From Monilinia fructicola (lineage: Eukaryota; Ascomycota; Leotiomycetes; Helotiales; Sclerotiniaceae): DNA of 64,000 bases. The stretch lies in assembly GCA_008692225.1 (NCBI GenBank), contig VICG01000002.1, positions 1,442,001 through 1,506,000 on the forward strand, written 5' to 3'. The notes beneath the pieces were generated by a model. The model had not been told where the DNA came from and ran no database searches. It worked only from the letters and a program-made list of their open reading frames with translations. The translations under genes and the position numbers were made by a program. This document shows positions 13,175-25,541 of this stretch, piece after piece; position 1 is the stretch's first letter, and every line of letters begins with the position of its first letter.

Positions 13175-13220
13175 GGTCGGATGAACGTCCATTTGAGCTC
13201 ATATGGACGTCCATCCGACC
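13175..13220. repeat. 46 bp near-perfect palindrome centred on GAGCTC
   Basis: Two 20-base arms, GGTCGGATGAACGTCCATTT and its near-complement, flank GAGCTC at 13195-13200. The right half recurs as a direct copy at 13312-13346 with one mismatch in the shared GAGCTCA(T/G)ATGGACGTCCATC part. Confidence 0.85.
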
Positions 13221-13311
13221 TGTCGACTCGACCTGTGGAGCGTCTCTTAAAAAAAAAAGGTCAACTGCAAAACGTTACACAAGTCCACCCGACGTTTTTC
13301 CGAGTCCATGC

Positions 13312-13346
13312 GAGCTCAGATGGACGTCCATCCGACCTGTCGACTC
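13312..13346. repeat. Direct copy of the right arm of the 13175-13220 palindrome
   Basis: GAGCTCAGATGGACGTCCAT followed by CCGACCTGTCGACTC repeats 13195-13229. It contains the small palindrome TGGACGTCCA. The two copies are 117 bp apart, separated by an A-rich stretch. Confidence 0.85.
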
Positions 13347-13504
13347 CACGAGAAATAAGCTCACCTGGCTAGACATCTTTGCGGCTAATTTATGGATTCC
13401 GAGCGTATTCACAAAACATCCAAAAGTGTCCGAGCTTAGGTTCCGCCTAAGTTCCGGACTCCGAGCATTTGGCTGACAAGATTTCTGGGTCCATTCTAGA
13501 GATA

Positions 13505-13755
13505 CTTGGCGTTGTTTTGGGTCAATGCCAAGCTAAAAATCTACAAAATAGTATATGTTTTAAATTCTTTTTTATATATTATAAAACTTCCATTTTTAAG
13601 AATTTAAATATACTAAACGTTTATTTTTTAACTTAGTAATACCGCAAAGCATTATTTATAATTTTTAATGGATTTGTTAATTTATCATAATTTTTTAAAA
13701 TAAGTTACATTTTCAGTTAATTTTTAGCCTGGCATTGACCCAAAACAACGCCAAG
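13505..13755. mobile_element. 251 bp MITE with TA target-site duplication
   Basis: The ends are inverted repeats of about 35 bp with a single mismatch. The left end starts CTTGGCGTTGTTTTGGGTCA and the right end is its complement, and TA lies directly outside both (13503-13504 and 13756-13757). TA duplication is the mark of Tc1/mariner insertion. The interior is AT-rich with no reading frame, so this is a non-autonomous copy. Each terminal repeat also contains the inverted pair CTTGGC/GCCAAG and could fold on its own. Confidence 0.85.
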
Positions 13756-14240
13756 TAGAAGTACAAGTATTTGGTAGGGAAATAAACTAGCTATCTTTAT
13801 AATGCGTCAATGGATTTATATACTCCGTATAGAAATGATCAGGGAATTTTAGCCATTTCAGGAGATGGCTAGCGTGGAAGTAGAACTGATAATTCATCTA
13901 TTTCATTTTTTACGTCCACTTGTAAGCAACTTTTAATGTGTAGGTGTAAATAGAATGTTTTTAATCGACTAATATTTTGCTTTCACTTTGATATTTTCAT
14001 TCAAAATCAACTACTCTATATAACCATTCAGAGTTCTTATTGAAATCTAATCATACCATTTTAAGTATGTAACTACAAGAGATAGCTAGTTTATCTCCTT
14101 GTTAAGCATCTTCGATACTTATCTTCATTATTTCTCCTCTACTAAGCCGCTAGCCGCTGGGTTTACTTAATCAGCCCATGGATTACTTTGCTACCTAGAC
14201 TCCTTGAAATCTGCTGCTCAATCTATGTCTGTATTCTTCC

Positions 14241-15443
14241 CTAAGCCGACGCTGATTTTTCTGATAACTCTACCTGAGCCCTCATAGCATCTTCCACTGT
14301 CAGGGGTACTATCTCTGGAAACAGTTCATTAAGATAAACTGAATTTGGAACCTTGACGTCAAAACTAAACGCTCCTGCTTCGAACCAAGCCCCGTGCTCT
14401 TTTATCGAGGCCGAGTATGCAGCACGATGCGCTGGCGCCTCTATGACCTGGCCTTTGATAACACTGGCGGCGTCCTCGGTAATCGTGAATTTCTCGCCTA
14501 TTCAGAATCAGACATCGATCTACATCAAGAGATTGCGAAAGTTCCATTCCAATGTTTCGCCATGGCGTCATATTGATCTCCTCCAAGGGTGCCAGAGAAT
14601 GGAGTCGAGAACTTACCGGTGATGTTCCCCAGAATCTCCACCACTTGGTGCCAGGATTTCCGATCCCCAACTATATAACTTCTCAGTTCCCACTTCTCCA
14701 GCGAGAGACTGGCAACCACAAAGCGAGCCACATCTCTGGTATATGTCATGACGAGAGGTACTGTCCCGGTACCTACAGCTACTGCGAGTCTGTTTGGAAT
14801 ATCAAAGAAGTTGACTCCGGGAGCGAGGCGAGAGGGCACTGCTGGCATGGCCAAATAGTCCAAGAAAAGACCGTTAACAAATGACGTGTATTCAAGGTTC
14901 GTCTTGGAAAGTTCGGTGATAGCAACCGCTTTGAGAGCAGTAGTTGGGCGAGTTAGCGCGTGCCTAGGAATTGTTAATCCCAGATTCTGCGAGGCATTAT
15001 ATCAAAATACGGAAGAAGTATAAAGGTCTGAGAAATGAAAAATGGACTTACTTTTCCTCATAATTACTTCCATATTCACTAGGGACAAATCGCTTGACAG
15101 ACTTGGAGGCTGCGGCAGCATGAACAAGATTCACTTGGGAATCACTGTGTTCCTGAGACACAATACAGAGTGCCGAAATCACGGTGTGAATGTTATGCTC
15201 ATCGAGCACTTTGGAAATAGATGAAACATCGGAGTAATCGATCTTCACGACGTTTACTTTGTTCTCGGCTGCAAATGTTGGATTGTCCTATTTGGTATGT
15301 TATTAGACTGTTTAGAGGGTGTTTCGAAAATCACACACATTTCTACTTAGCAAAATGAATTCATGTTGGCTTTGCTCCTTAAGTGCGTCGACGATGGCAT
15401 GCCCAACTCCGCCTGTTCCACCCGCGACTGCGACTTTGACCAT
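14241..15443 (-). CDS. NmrA-like / isoflavone reductase family NAD(P)-binding protein
   Basis: Four exons (15443-15339, 15287-15052, 14963-14617, 14497-14241) with introns of 51, 88 and 119 bp give 314 aa. The N-terminus MVKVAVAGGTGGVGHAIVDA is a Rossmann fold with the glycine motif GGTGGVG at residues 8-14, typical of atypical SDRs of the NmrA/isoflavone-reductase group. Later KRFVPSEYG and TNLEYTSFVNGLFLDYL match the family, and the C-terminal GEKFTITEDAASV is the usual substrate-domain strand. Such proteins are either NAD(P)H reductases of aromatic secondary metabolites or redox sensors, and I cannot decide which. It lies 1.2 kb downstream of the polyketide synthase relic on the same strand. 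The frame is intact. Confidence 0.88.
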
Positions 15444-16622
15444 TGCTGCTGTATGAGGAAATGCACTACTAATTGTAGAAGTTATATGGTGGTTGGCAAG
15501 AAAACACGGAGAGATTGATGATAATACTAGCTAGACGCATCTTTATCATTTATAGACTATATGATGCAGGGATGTAGACGGTGGGCGAACCCTTCAAAAC
15601 TACTCCTCCCCCATCATAGGTTAAATACTGGGTCCCGCCCATAACAAACTGAGCGAATGAAATTTATCATTGAATATAGATTCTGCCACCGATTGAACTC
15701 AAATATGGCTACCGTATATATTAATGACCCTGGCTGAACTAAAACAAAGAGTCTGGCTATTTACATAACCCATGTCGTTAACTTGTGGACCAGACCCATG
15801 ACTTAACCTACTATAGATTCTTCCATGAAATAACCTTTTCATGGAAAAGTTTATTGTACTGACTTCTTGAAATTCCGATCGACAACCATACGTAATGATC
15901 TATCCTGTCATCATCGTGGCCGATTGTCATTGACCGTATCTCATCAACAGGTATGTAGGGTGTGTAACTCCTCCTTTCAACCTGAAACCAGCATTCAAGA
16001 TGTTCACCGAAAATGTAGAACTAATAAATTGCGGAATACATGGACTTGAACTTACCACGTATCGTGATGAAGCATCTTCCACTTCATTTCCTATGTGCTT
16101 CTTGCAGACTACACATTACACGTTCACATCCAGCAGCTATTTCATTAGTCTACCACAGTTCATCGGCTTTACAGTACTTACTTGCAAGTAGCGCTTTGGA
16201 GTTTTTTCCTCGGAATGTTATTCCATCCAGAGGCTGAGTTCCACTCACAAGTACGGCGAAGAAAAGGTCGACTTTAATCCCACGAAACATGACAGTCAGA
16301 GGTTTATCAATGAAGATGAACTGGGTTCTGAATCTAGTCAGTGGGTGATCAATCGTTTTGAAGCTAGATGAAGAAAATTCAGGAAGCTTTACCAATTTTA
16401 TTACCGCCGCTGCTGCAGGAATTTCATTAGATTTTCGTCAAGAGCAAGCACAACTCTACTTACTTGGATGACAGAACTCCCATACAAGGTTACATAGACT
16501 TTGACTGAGTTTAACATGGAGTTGTTAGCTGGCAAAGCGGAAGTATCATCGACTAAGAGACGAGAGTTGAAGAGCAAAAAGCTAGGCTTCGTTTATATCT
16601 GCTGTCCTGTGGCTCTACAATC
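15444..16622. other. Intergenic between the NmrA-like gene and the PKS relic
   Basis: Only short frames are present. The 81-codon frame at 16150-16395 (-) follows the PKS stop and may be further decayed coding DNA. It has no motif I can name. Confidence 0.4.
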
Positions 16623-19325
16623 CTATTCTCTCTGAAGCAGCCCTGGACAAATGTAATCTGACATTGCATTTAGCCTCGTGTACTCTTTCATCAGCACATT
16701 ATATGTAACTTCAATTTTTGAGTCAGGGAAAACATCGTTTTCAAGCTCAGGCGCAAGCATGGACTTAATACCAAAATCAGCCAGCAGTGCAGTGATTTGG
16801 AGCTCAGTAGTGGGCATCAACAAAAAAGCCACTAGCTGCTCTACTGCCACCGCTCTAGAACCTGCACTAGAGATCCTTCTGGGATAGTTTTACTCGATTC
16901 ACAGCAAGTGCTGCAGCAATTCGAAGTGGGAAGCCACCATTGCTTGCGAAATTGACCCCCTTGGCACTGAGGCCTGTAGTCTTAGCAAGGGCTTTAGCTA
17001 TGATCACGCAACGAGAATGTTCAAATGCCTTGAATCCATGCATGAATCTCTCCGCGCACATTTTCTACAATCATAATGTTGCAGTCCGATGCTGCGTCGA
17101 TGTACCCCGAAAGGGTCGAGAAAGGCACTTGAGGCACCATATAGTTGCATTCTGTAGCGACGCCAATGGTTCCAGACATGGCGCTCAACATGAACAATAA
17201 TCCAAGCAGTGATACTGCTCTACGAAGCACATTGTACATGTTCTACTTTCTTTGAACCTTCTAGCTGATTCCTTCATGCCAGGCGTTGGATGTCATAATG
17301 TTGAATAGAGCCATCTGCAACTGGTTTAGCATAGGCAAGGAAAAAAGCATATAAGTACTTATAGCAGCTTTAATCACAACTCCAGGCGGAAGGTTACTTG
17401 CCAAGATCGCCCATTTGACATAATTGTATTCCGTAGACTTGGAATTTTTGGTTTCACTGATCACAGAGATGACTCATTCGGGTCTATGGGTATGTCGAAG
17501 GCAGAGTCACGTACGGAGGACGAGATTCCGTAAAGTGTCAGATGTCTGTAGAGCGCACGCGATCGATTTTCCAAAACCTCTCGCGCTATGTTCGAATATA
17601 TCAGTGGTCAAGAACGTGAATTTTCATCACACATGAATGGGAACATTCTACCGAGGGAATCAGGATACGGAAAGAACCCTTTAATCAATTCATTTGCTTT
17701 CGAGAGATCTGGCTATGTCTAAATCGCCTTTGGTGTGTAGACTGCCTTTTACCAGCATATACCACGGCTTTTGTCCAAGTACTGTTGTTGCCGGGGAGAT
17801 CATTTGATGCACCACTGTGGTCACTTTCGCCAATTGCGAGTATATTCAATCTTCCTTTCTGATGTGTAAAAGGATTGATGACACCAGAGAAGTATGCAAG
17901 GTTAGTAGATAAGTTCACAGAGATAGTGCGGCAAGATGTGAGCCCAAAACTTGTTCGCCCGTATAGCTGAATAGTGTTATGATATCCGGTGTTCACAAGA
18001 TTCCAAGGGTGGGATTACATTGCGAATTAAATTCGAACTCGAACAACTTCCCCTGAAATAATATTCTACGAACGACTTTCACGTTGACTATGGTATTCAT
18101 GGCACTATTTATCAACACACCACCTATATTTAAAGTCTCAAATTCGAAAAGTTTCTGAGGGCTGCCATGGATCATGCAGATATTCAGAAAGTCACGGCAA
18201 TTATCATCAAGAATATGCAGTTAACTGATAATCACAGGAACCTTTCCATGACGTTCCCCAAAGCGCCTCAACTGGGAAGGAAGATAGATGCTTGTAGAAT
18301 GCAGTCTAGAACTACCGAGTGAATTAGTTCTCGAACTCCGGGTCGCCGTGTGCTTTCGGAATTATTTTAACCAAGGCAAATGGGACCTTACCGTTTCTGT
18401 CAATGCTGATTTCAATCATTGATTGAAACTGGATTCCGAAAGCCAGTATTTCAATTTAGCTTCTTAAATCAGATTTTTGTATATTGGTTCTGAAGAGATG
18501 CCTTCCAACAGGAAAATTGAGAACTCGTCTTGGCGACTGTTTTGCGGTCTTTAGTTTGTAGCCCCATCGACCTTACAGAGTAGACAGTAGAATCCTCGAC
18601 AACCCTGAATATGATCCCGTAATTCCATCAACATCTTGATGTTGTGATATCTGATAATTTTGTTACTCTAGACGAGTTGATATTTCTACCTCATCCTTGT
18701 CGGAAGGTAGAACAAGTATATTCTAAATATGAGCTTGGCGATTGAATTGGATTCGCTCCTGTAATAATGGCAACATCAAACTCTCCAGAAAACAGCGCAG
18801 CGCACGCCATATGGAGAGCAAATCTTGAAGATGCACAAGGGGTGTTAAGAACTAAGCTAGGGCCTTTGATATTGAAGCAATAATTTGTGTGGCTGGAGGG
18901 GATGGTTGGACTAAGTTTTGTAGCACCGTATTAATGATATGATTCCAGGGCTTTGGCTTGGATATTGGCATGACCAGTTGTGAATCTAGCATCCTTCGTT
19001 TGCTCCTGAAATTGCTCTAAGCGTAATGCCTCCATTTTCAAGGCATCGAATACGACTTCAAGGAGTTGACGTTGCTGTGTCAATGCACTTGGCTTCAAGG
19101 TTATCATCACAGCAGAAAGCATTGTCGAACTGTTTGATATCATCCTGGAGGAAGTGTCCTCCTGTAATGTCATTATTAGCTTTGTGATGGCTTTGATTGT
19201 TGTGGTTATTGAATGCCCTGCTGCTAAAGCGCGTTGCAGGAACTTCACGTTGTCAGGAAGAGGGCCCCAGAGCTTCCAGGTATTCGTTGCTCCATCCGGG
19301 AAGGGACAGCCTGCCGATATGAGTT
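16623..19325 (-). pseudogene. Relic of a highly reducing polyketide synthase
   Basis: Fragments appear in the domain order of a fungal reducing PKS. From 19325 down: the start of a ketosynthase (GGHFLQDDIKQFDNAF, then QQRQLLEVVFDAL in another frame). At about 18890-18730: the KS active-site region, where the usual DTACSSS reads NTPCASS and is followed by FALHMACAALFSGEFDVAII. At about 17870: NPFTHQKGRLNILAIG, which may be the methyltransferase SAM strand. At 17464-17060: a ketoreductase core (ALFNIMTSNAWHEGI, then MLSAMSGTIGVATECNY) with in-frame TAG codons between them, including one where W is expected. At 16850-16623: an acyl carrier domain with LADFGIKSMLA around the phosphopantetheine serine. 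AT, DH and ER are missing or unrecognisable, and 2.7 kb replaces the usual 7 kb. It cannot be functional. Confidence 0.82.
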
Positions 19326-20708
19326 AGAAGATGCGGCAAAATTTTGGATCAGAGGCATTGGCTCATCCCAATATGGCAGCTGAGCTTATACTGGCAGTGC
19401 AGCCGGCGTAGATATTTCCGAATTTATTTTGACCAGTGAGCATATATTATTTAGACTCTCAAGTGAGATGGCACCACATTGTAAGTCTTGATGTGGAGGG
19501 GGCCTGGCAAAACAGCAGTTCAGAAACTCCAAAAAATACCGCGATTCTCGGGGAAAATAGGGCTATTTAGAGGAGAATTTCCGTTCTGAGCAGAAAGGTT
19601 TTCTGGGAAGTCTTCCTCAGTTTTGTCAAAAACCGTAATGTTATGCGCATACCATTCGTGGCCTTTTGCCGATCGAAACTTCCTTCATAAAAGGTGAACC
19701 TAAAGTTATAGCTAGGGCAGTTCTAGCATACACTGCATCTGGAGCATTCTCAAAATTTAGCATAGACTTTCCCACCTTCAAAGAACACTTTGTATTTGGT
19801 AAGATATTCTGGAAGTTGAATGAGAATTTGATTATAGAGGGCAAGGCCCAAGCCTCATTCTCTTACCTTGGAAGGTCATGAATTGCTGGAATCCCTGATG
19901 GGTGAGCACAAAGCAACTGTTGGAATATCCAATTTCTGAAATCCTGATCAGTCCTTGGGCTTCCGAAAGACGCCCGGGGGAATATCAGCGCTGCTAAGCT
20001 GATTTGAGATTGACGAGGCCCCAACAAATGCTCTTGAAACTTCAGCACCGGGGACTAAGAAGGTTGCGGTTGGTCCAGATTTGACGAATTTGCAGTGGAC
20101 GAAATGATTTTGCCACACGCGATCAGTTGGTGTCCATAGATTACTTTGCCTATGCTAGCCACACTTGAGGGTTTTAGCAGCTCACACTTATTCGAGCAAG
20201 ATCCATTATCTATGTCCCATTGCTATGAGCTGTTGGAGATACTCACTCGGTTTGTCAGCATGGGAGGTTGACGTTAACGCAAACGTTGTGGTCCCTTTTG
20301 ATTTGTTGATCGATTGACAGATTGAAGACTGTGTGGAAGAAATGGTGGGGTAAGGCTGAAAATGACTGTGCAGTAGTACTGGCTCAGGGGTCTGTAATGC
20401 TTAGCAGTACAAATGACCAATAGAATATCCTCATTACAAATCATCCCAGCTATTTGCTTGATCAGTGCAAATTATCATTGGTCAGCCTTACCCTCAGCCT
20501 TGTCATCAGCTACACGAGGCTCTTAATCAGCAACTCGTAAGCAATTCGATAAGCATTCCATCATCAATATTAATACCTAGTAGCCACCGATCCATCTAGA
20601 CCAATGATTGCCCCTTCGTAACTCTTTAAGTACAGTATTCCCATAAAGAAGCTTCTTTTCGTTTCTTCCTCGCTTTCAAGTATTCTATAAACCTTTCATG
20701 ATATCCAG
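19326..20708. other. Intergenic or decayed sequence upstream of the PKS relic
   Basis: Short - strand frames at 19641-19844 and 19863-20048 look protein-like but match no family I can name. They may be remnants of a neighbouring cluster gene. Confidence 0.35.
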
Positions 20709-22419
20709 ATGAAGTTGTTTCTACTCTTTCTTTCGATTACCATTGCAATTTCCTCAATTATATTCAGAGAGCCCATTATTCAGCAGATCGAAATCATAAT
20801 TCACTTGCAATTGTTCACCAACGCTACAAGCAGGATCCCTTTACTTAAGCCGTTTCCTAGATTTCCATCAACTGCATATTTTAGCACCTCCAAGGCAGTA
20901 AACATGACAACCCCAAGAGGTATTCAAAAAGCCTTTTTGGCACGTGAGCAAGCCGAAGGTGCTGGAGCAAGAGTTCGTCGTTCGATCGGGACACCTCAAT
21001 TAAGGAACTTCTCCCCTTTCCTTATGCTTGATCACTTTACCATCAAGCCCGGAGCTGGATTCCCAGATCATCCACACAGAGGACAAGAAACGTAAGTCTC
21101 TGATTTCGTTTCCCAAATATCTACAGCCACTAACTTAACCCCTGGTCAGAATAACCTACCTCCTTGAAGGCGCGGTTGATCATGAAGATTTCGCTGGAAA
21201 TGCCGGTACTATTGAAGCCGGTGATCTCCAATTTATGACTGCAGGGAAAGGAATAATGCATGCCGAAATGCCACGGCAAAATCCGGATGGAAGCGCAAAT
21301 GTTGGAATGCAACTCTGGGTAGACTTGCCCGAAAAACTCAAGAAATGCGAACCACGATACCGCGATTTAAGAGCCAAGGAAATTCCACAGATTGATGTTG
21401 ACGATGGAAAAAGTACATGTGAAGATTATTTCAGGACAAAGTCATGGTGTTGACAGTGTCCAAGAACTTGCTTATACACCAGTTTGGATTTTCGATATTG
21501 AGATTAAGCCAGGCGGAAAGATTGAACAGTCGTTACCTGCGGGGTGGAACGCTTTTGCTTACACTCTGAGTGGGGAGACAGTATTTGGAAGTGGAGAAGA
21601 GAAGACTAAGATTGCACAATTCCACAATGTGGTATTCCGCCAGGAGGGTGATCTGGTGAATGCAGAAGTAGACGAGTCGGCTAAGGAAAATGGTCATTTT
21701 AGTAAGTCTACTTATCTTTTTGTTTGGTTAACCTTATTGCTTGATATTCGGTTTTCCCACCCAAGACAAATTAAAACAGAGGTCCTCCTCGTCTGATAAC
21801 CTCTTCCACCGCATACAACCACCACAATTTCCAAGCTTCTCAACAACACAGTCGATTAGCGTATTGGAGTCATTGAAAAAGCCAAAATCAAAAATCAATG
21901 AGTTCGGCGACAATCAAAACCTGTGCATGGTCTGCAGCGCGGAGCAAATGTACAAGGAAACCGATTGTTCTCCGAACCCATTGCAATTGGGACTGCAACC
22001 AAGCGAGAAAAGGGTCACACATTTAGTGGGGTGATTTCTTGGAGCTAGTGCTCCGACTTTGGCGAGGCTTGAAAATCATTGTCGAAAGTTTTGCAACTAC
22101 ACAAGTGTATACTGCTATCTATCCACCCCAATCACTTGTATGCCTCTCACCCAAAACTCGGCAGCCCGCTTCGGTTAGGCTTTCGTTAATATCCCAATCA
22201 TTCTACTTTTTCCTGCCGAAGATAAAGTGCATGCTAACAAATTCAACAGTCCTAGTAGCAGGTCAACCTCTGAATCAAAAAGTAGTTCAATATGGTCCCT
22301 TCGTCCTGAATACAGAAGAAGAAGTATATCAAGCGATGATGGATTTCCAAACCCATTCAAATGGATTCGAAAGGGCAAAGGGATGGAGGAGTGAGATTGG
22401 GAAGACGATGGTTCATTAA
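20709..22419 (+). CDS. Pirin family protein with one frameshift
   Basis: Three exons: 20709-21091, 21150-21701 and 22250-22419. Pirins are bicupin iron proteins with nuclear regulatory or quercetinase-like roles. The N-cupin shows RSIGTPQLRNFSPFLMLDHF, then DHPHRGQET and MHAEMP, which supply the His/His/His/Glu metal ligands. The C-cupin follows with PGGKIEQSLPAGWNAF and ILVAGQPLNQ. Homologous pirins usually start at the internal ATG 20904 (MTTPRGIQKAF). The upstream 65 codons could be a targeting extension or leader. Exon 2 is shifted by one base at the A5 run 21408-21412: upstream reads KEIPQIDVDDGK and downstream VHVKIISGQSHGVDSV. The second intron, 548 bp, is far longer than the others here. 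Without the extra A the length is 367 aa (302 from the internal ATG). Confidence 0.9.
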
Positions 22420-25400
22420 TCTCCTTGGGTGCAAAGAATCTCGACCAAAATCCGGAGTTGGGTGTTTAATAAATTTATATCGAGTATGATACTTTCTTTG
22501 AATAAGTCCTGTTAAGAAAAGAAACTATTCTTGCTTCATCAACATCTATTGCTTCTTTATTCAGCTGGATGTGTAGGTACTGCATTGCACATTTTTGCTA
22601 GTTAAGATGTTTCAATTACGTTCCTCTATTTTTTGTAAGATTACATTATGAAATCGAAATCAGAGTAAGAAGGAAAAGGGGTATCAGACCTCCAAGACTA
22701 GGAGAAGAAGCCTATCTATATACAGGAGCAATGCGATAATGGTATGCTCATATTCAATCCGCACCATGAAAGTCAAAAGAGAAGGGTCATAAAGACTCGT
22801 GACATATCACGCATCTTCGAAGTTCCTGCGCCATGATGCTAGTTGATAATGGTATGCAGATGCAGAGGATTTTATCGGTCGGATGAATTTAAAGTGGTTC
22901 TTGGAAATGCGGGAGTCTCAATAGCCGGTTCTTTTCATCGCAAAAAGTTCTCGGCTTCTGCGGCTGTCCCCCTTTCAAAGTATACATACAGTAGAAGCAA
23001 ACATACGCTCTGTGATGTCATTCTTATTTCCCACTCAATCCTTGGATAGGAATCATCAGAGCAAATCCACTTGACAGGCAAGTTGGATCCCAGAATTTAG
23101 CGAGAAGCGTCCCGTCGTACCAGAAGGTCGATATGAATCATCAGTTCCCATAAGTCACAACAGGCTTCAACAGTGATTTGTAGTTTTTTTCCGCAAGCAT
23201 AGAAAGACTTTGAGTCGTAGCTAAACTTGTGTCGACTCTTTCAAATCTTCATCTATTTAATATGATCTACTTTGAACAAAAACACAGAGCTCCTGGTATC
23301 AGAAGACTTTTTGCTTGAGGTTTAAACCCACTGCTACCTCCCAGAAAGCACCATATGACTCTGCCGTAGGTCAGATCGTGTTTCTACAAAATGGCGCAGA
23401 TGAACTGGGGCAAATGGAAAGGGCTGACCCCGCTCCAAAGGACTCGTGTCGCCCATTGCGAAATCCCCTCTCGTAACAATATCGCCGAGAGTATGCGTAT
23501 CGCATTATTCTTCAGCTAAAATTCCTGTGGAGGGAGAGGCAGACCTAGCCACGTTCGAAGATGTACAAGCCACCCAAACAAATCACAGTCAGGGTGCAGC
23601 GTACCAGCGATCAACGTAGAACGTTTTACGAGAGCACGCATCGAGTGCCACGGAGTTTTAGAGAAACGCAAAGATATCCCGGTTCATTGTGGCATATCTG
23701 ACAAAGAAGCGGTGTCTACATTAACAGCGTTTCACTGAGTCATGAAGATTGTTTGAGGGTGGAGGATATAAATTGAGGGAAGTTGCGGCAATGACTTTGT
23801 CATCTGTACCGTGAAATTGCGTGAGTTTCTATGGACCAGGGAATTGGCACATGTACATGCGGCGATGCGTTATGAAGAGCCTCTCTCCAGGAAGGCTCAC
23901 GATTTTGAGAGAGGGGTTGAGGTCGGCTAGGAGCGCAGTGTATGGAAAGAATGGGGTTGGAGAGGAGTCTGTTTCCAGGCAAAACAGACTGAGCTGCTGA
24001 ACTTTGGGGACAATGAGCTCTGGAATTTTATCCAAGGAGGAGAACAAAATGGCGAAAGCTTTGGATGGGTCCGGGTTCGAAGTTTGTGTTTGTGGGACTT
24101 TCGTATGGATCTGGTGGATGGGGGACTGTGACTCGTGGAACAAAGATATGGGGATTGAGTGGGTGCCACTACTACACGGGGAATTGGAAGGAGATTCGTT
24201 TGGGGGGTTCAGAAGGGACTGATGCTGAGTATGAAGATGGGAGGGTAGAGGTTGGAAGGTAGAGTCCGCTTGGATCTGGAATGGAAGATGGTATTTGTAG
24301 GGCGAGATCGAAGTAATGGTAGTCACTTACAGATGTATCAAATAACGCGAGACTTACTCAACCAAATAATAAAATTTTTTGTCGATCATCTAGACACTGA
24401 TCGCCAAATTACGCCATGGCCTCATGGTACGCATAGCCGGTATTTAGATGTCGCTCCCGAAAGATGTGCATGAGCGTACAATTCTACTGCAGATGAGCGA
24501 AAAACACCTGTACAAAGTCGTGTCACAGAAGAGCCCACTATCCATAGCATATTTCGCGTGTATGTATCAAAAATTGTGGGGTTCCTTGATATCGAATACA
24601 GAAAGTAATCCGTAGATCCGCAAGAAACGAGGAGGATACATGTTAGCAGCCGGTTGGTATGTTCTAAATGTATTCGAACGCACAGTGTATAAGTTGAAAG
24701 GCAACTTTGATGACGAATTCGTTACTATTCCAGGCAAAACGAGAGACAACTTCCCATGGGCTGAAGATATGATATGCTCTACCAAGCCTGAAGATATCTG
24801 GTGGTGGTTGGAAGATTCGGATTGACATTCGCTGACAGTAGAAATTGATATATTAGACAGACATGTCAGACGAAGAACGGCACAAGGGGTGTTAGAATTT
24901 ACTTTGCGAAAGAGAATTGGTATTTCCTGACAAGCTTGTCGAAACTAATGGGAATCAGCGAAGGAAGTATGAATTGTTATCGATGATATGAAGCTGAAAA
25001 CGACGAGAAATTAGGAGAGAGGGTGATTTGGGAAAAATTGAACATTCTTGTGAGGAGGAGGTTGAAATGTTTTGGTTGAATGTGTGGAGCGAAAGCATGA
25101 TAGATTAGAGGAGAATTTGGAGGGTTACCCATTCAATGTGATTCGAAAGAGAGTGGTATGTAACGTGACAGTGTGAAGGCGGAGAAAGAAAAAAGCCTTC
25201 ACATGACCCAAAAGCTCACTTGATATGAATCATTACCAAGATTATTGTGCCATAATCGTGCCATAATCATGGGTGCGTACTCGAATTACTCTTGTTGAGG
25301 CGTGTGCATAAGAGCTTTGGAGATCAAGCTTTACCGTTCCGTTCCCAGAAAGCTGTACGCTGAACCATCAAAATCACAATTCCACAGGATCTCGTATCAA

Positions 25401-25541
25401 TAAGCCTCGTCGAAAGCCTAATACGAATAGCTCATCATCCTAGAAGTCACGGCGTATGCTTTCCAATGTCTTTCATTTGATAGTACTTCCAAAAGCTAAC
25501 CTGCTATTTAGACATATCTTTCCCAACTCAACAGCAGTAAA
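22420..25541. other. Intergenic, weak frames only
   Basis: About 3.1 kb. The longest frame is 165 codons at 23829-24326 (-), rich in Pro, Ser and His, but two + strand frames over the same bases are also open, so no product can be supported. A 61-codon frame at 24640-24825 (+) ending in WWWLEDSD is isolated and unrecognised. Confidence 0.4.

Noticed and set aside
14353..14884. Open + strand frames across the NmrA-like gene
   Set aside because: They are the antisense shadow of exons 3 and 4, whose - strand reading matches the family with correct splice phases.
17021..17239. A 72 aa secreted protein with a hydrophobic N-terminus
   Set aside because: It looks like a signal peptide, but the sequence is the conserved ketoreductase strand of a PKS and the frame continues upstream through stop codons into the same domain.
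21409..21432. 22 bp GT-AG intron in pirin that would restore frame
   Set aside because: It is far below the smallest spliced intron of this window, and it would remove residues that are conserved in pirins.
23829..24326. 165-codon - strand frame as a Pro/Ser-rich protein
   Set aside because: Two + strand frames over the same DNA are also open and there is no motif, so low stop frequency is the simpler explanation.
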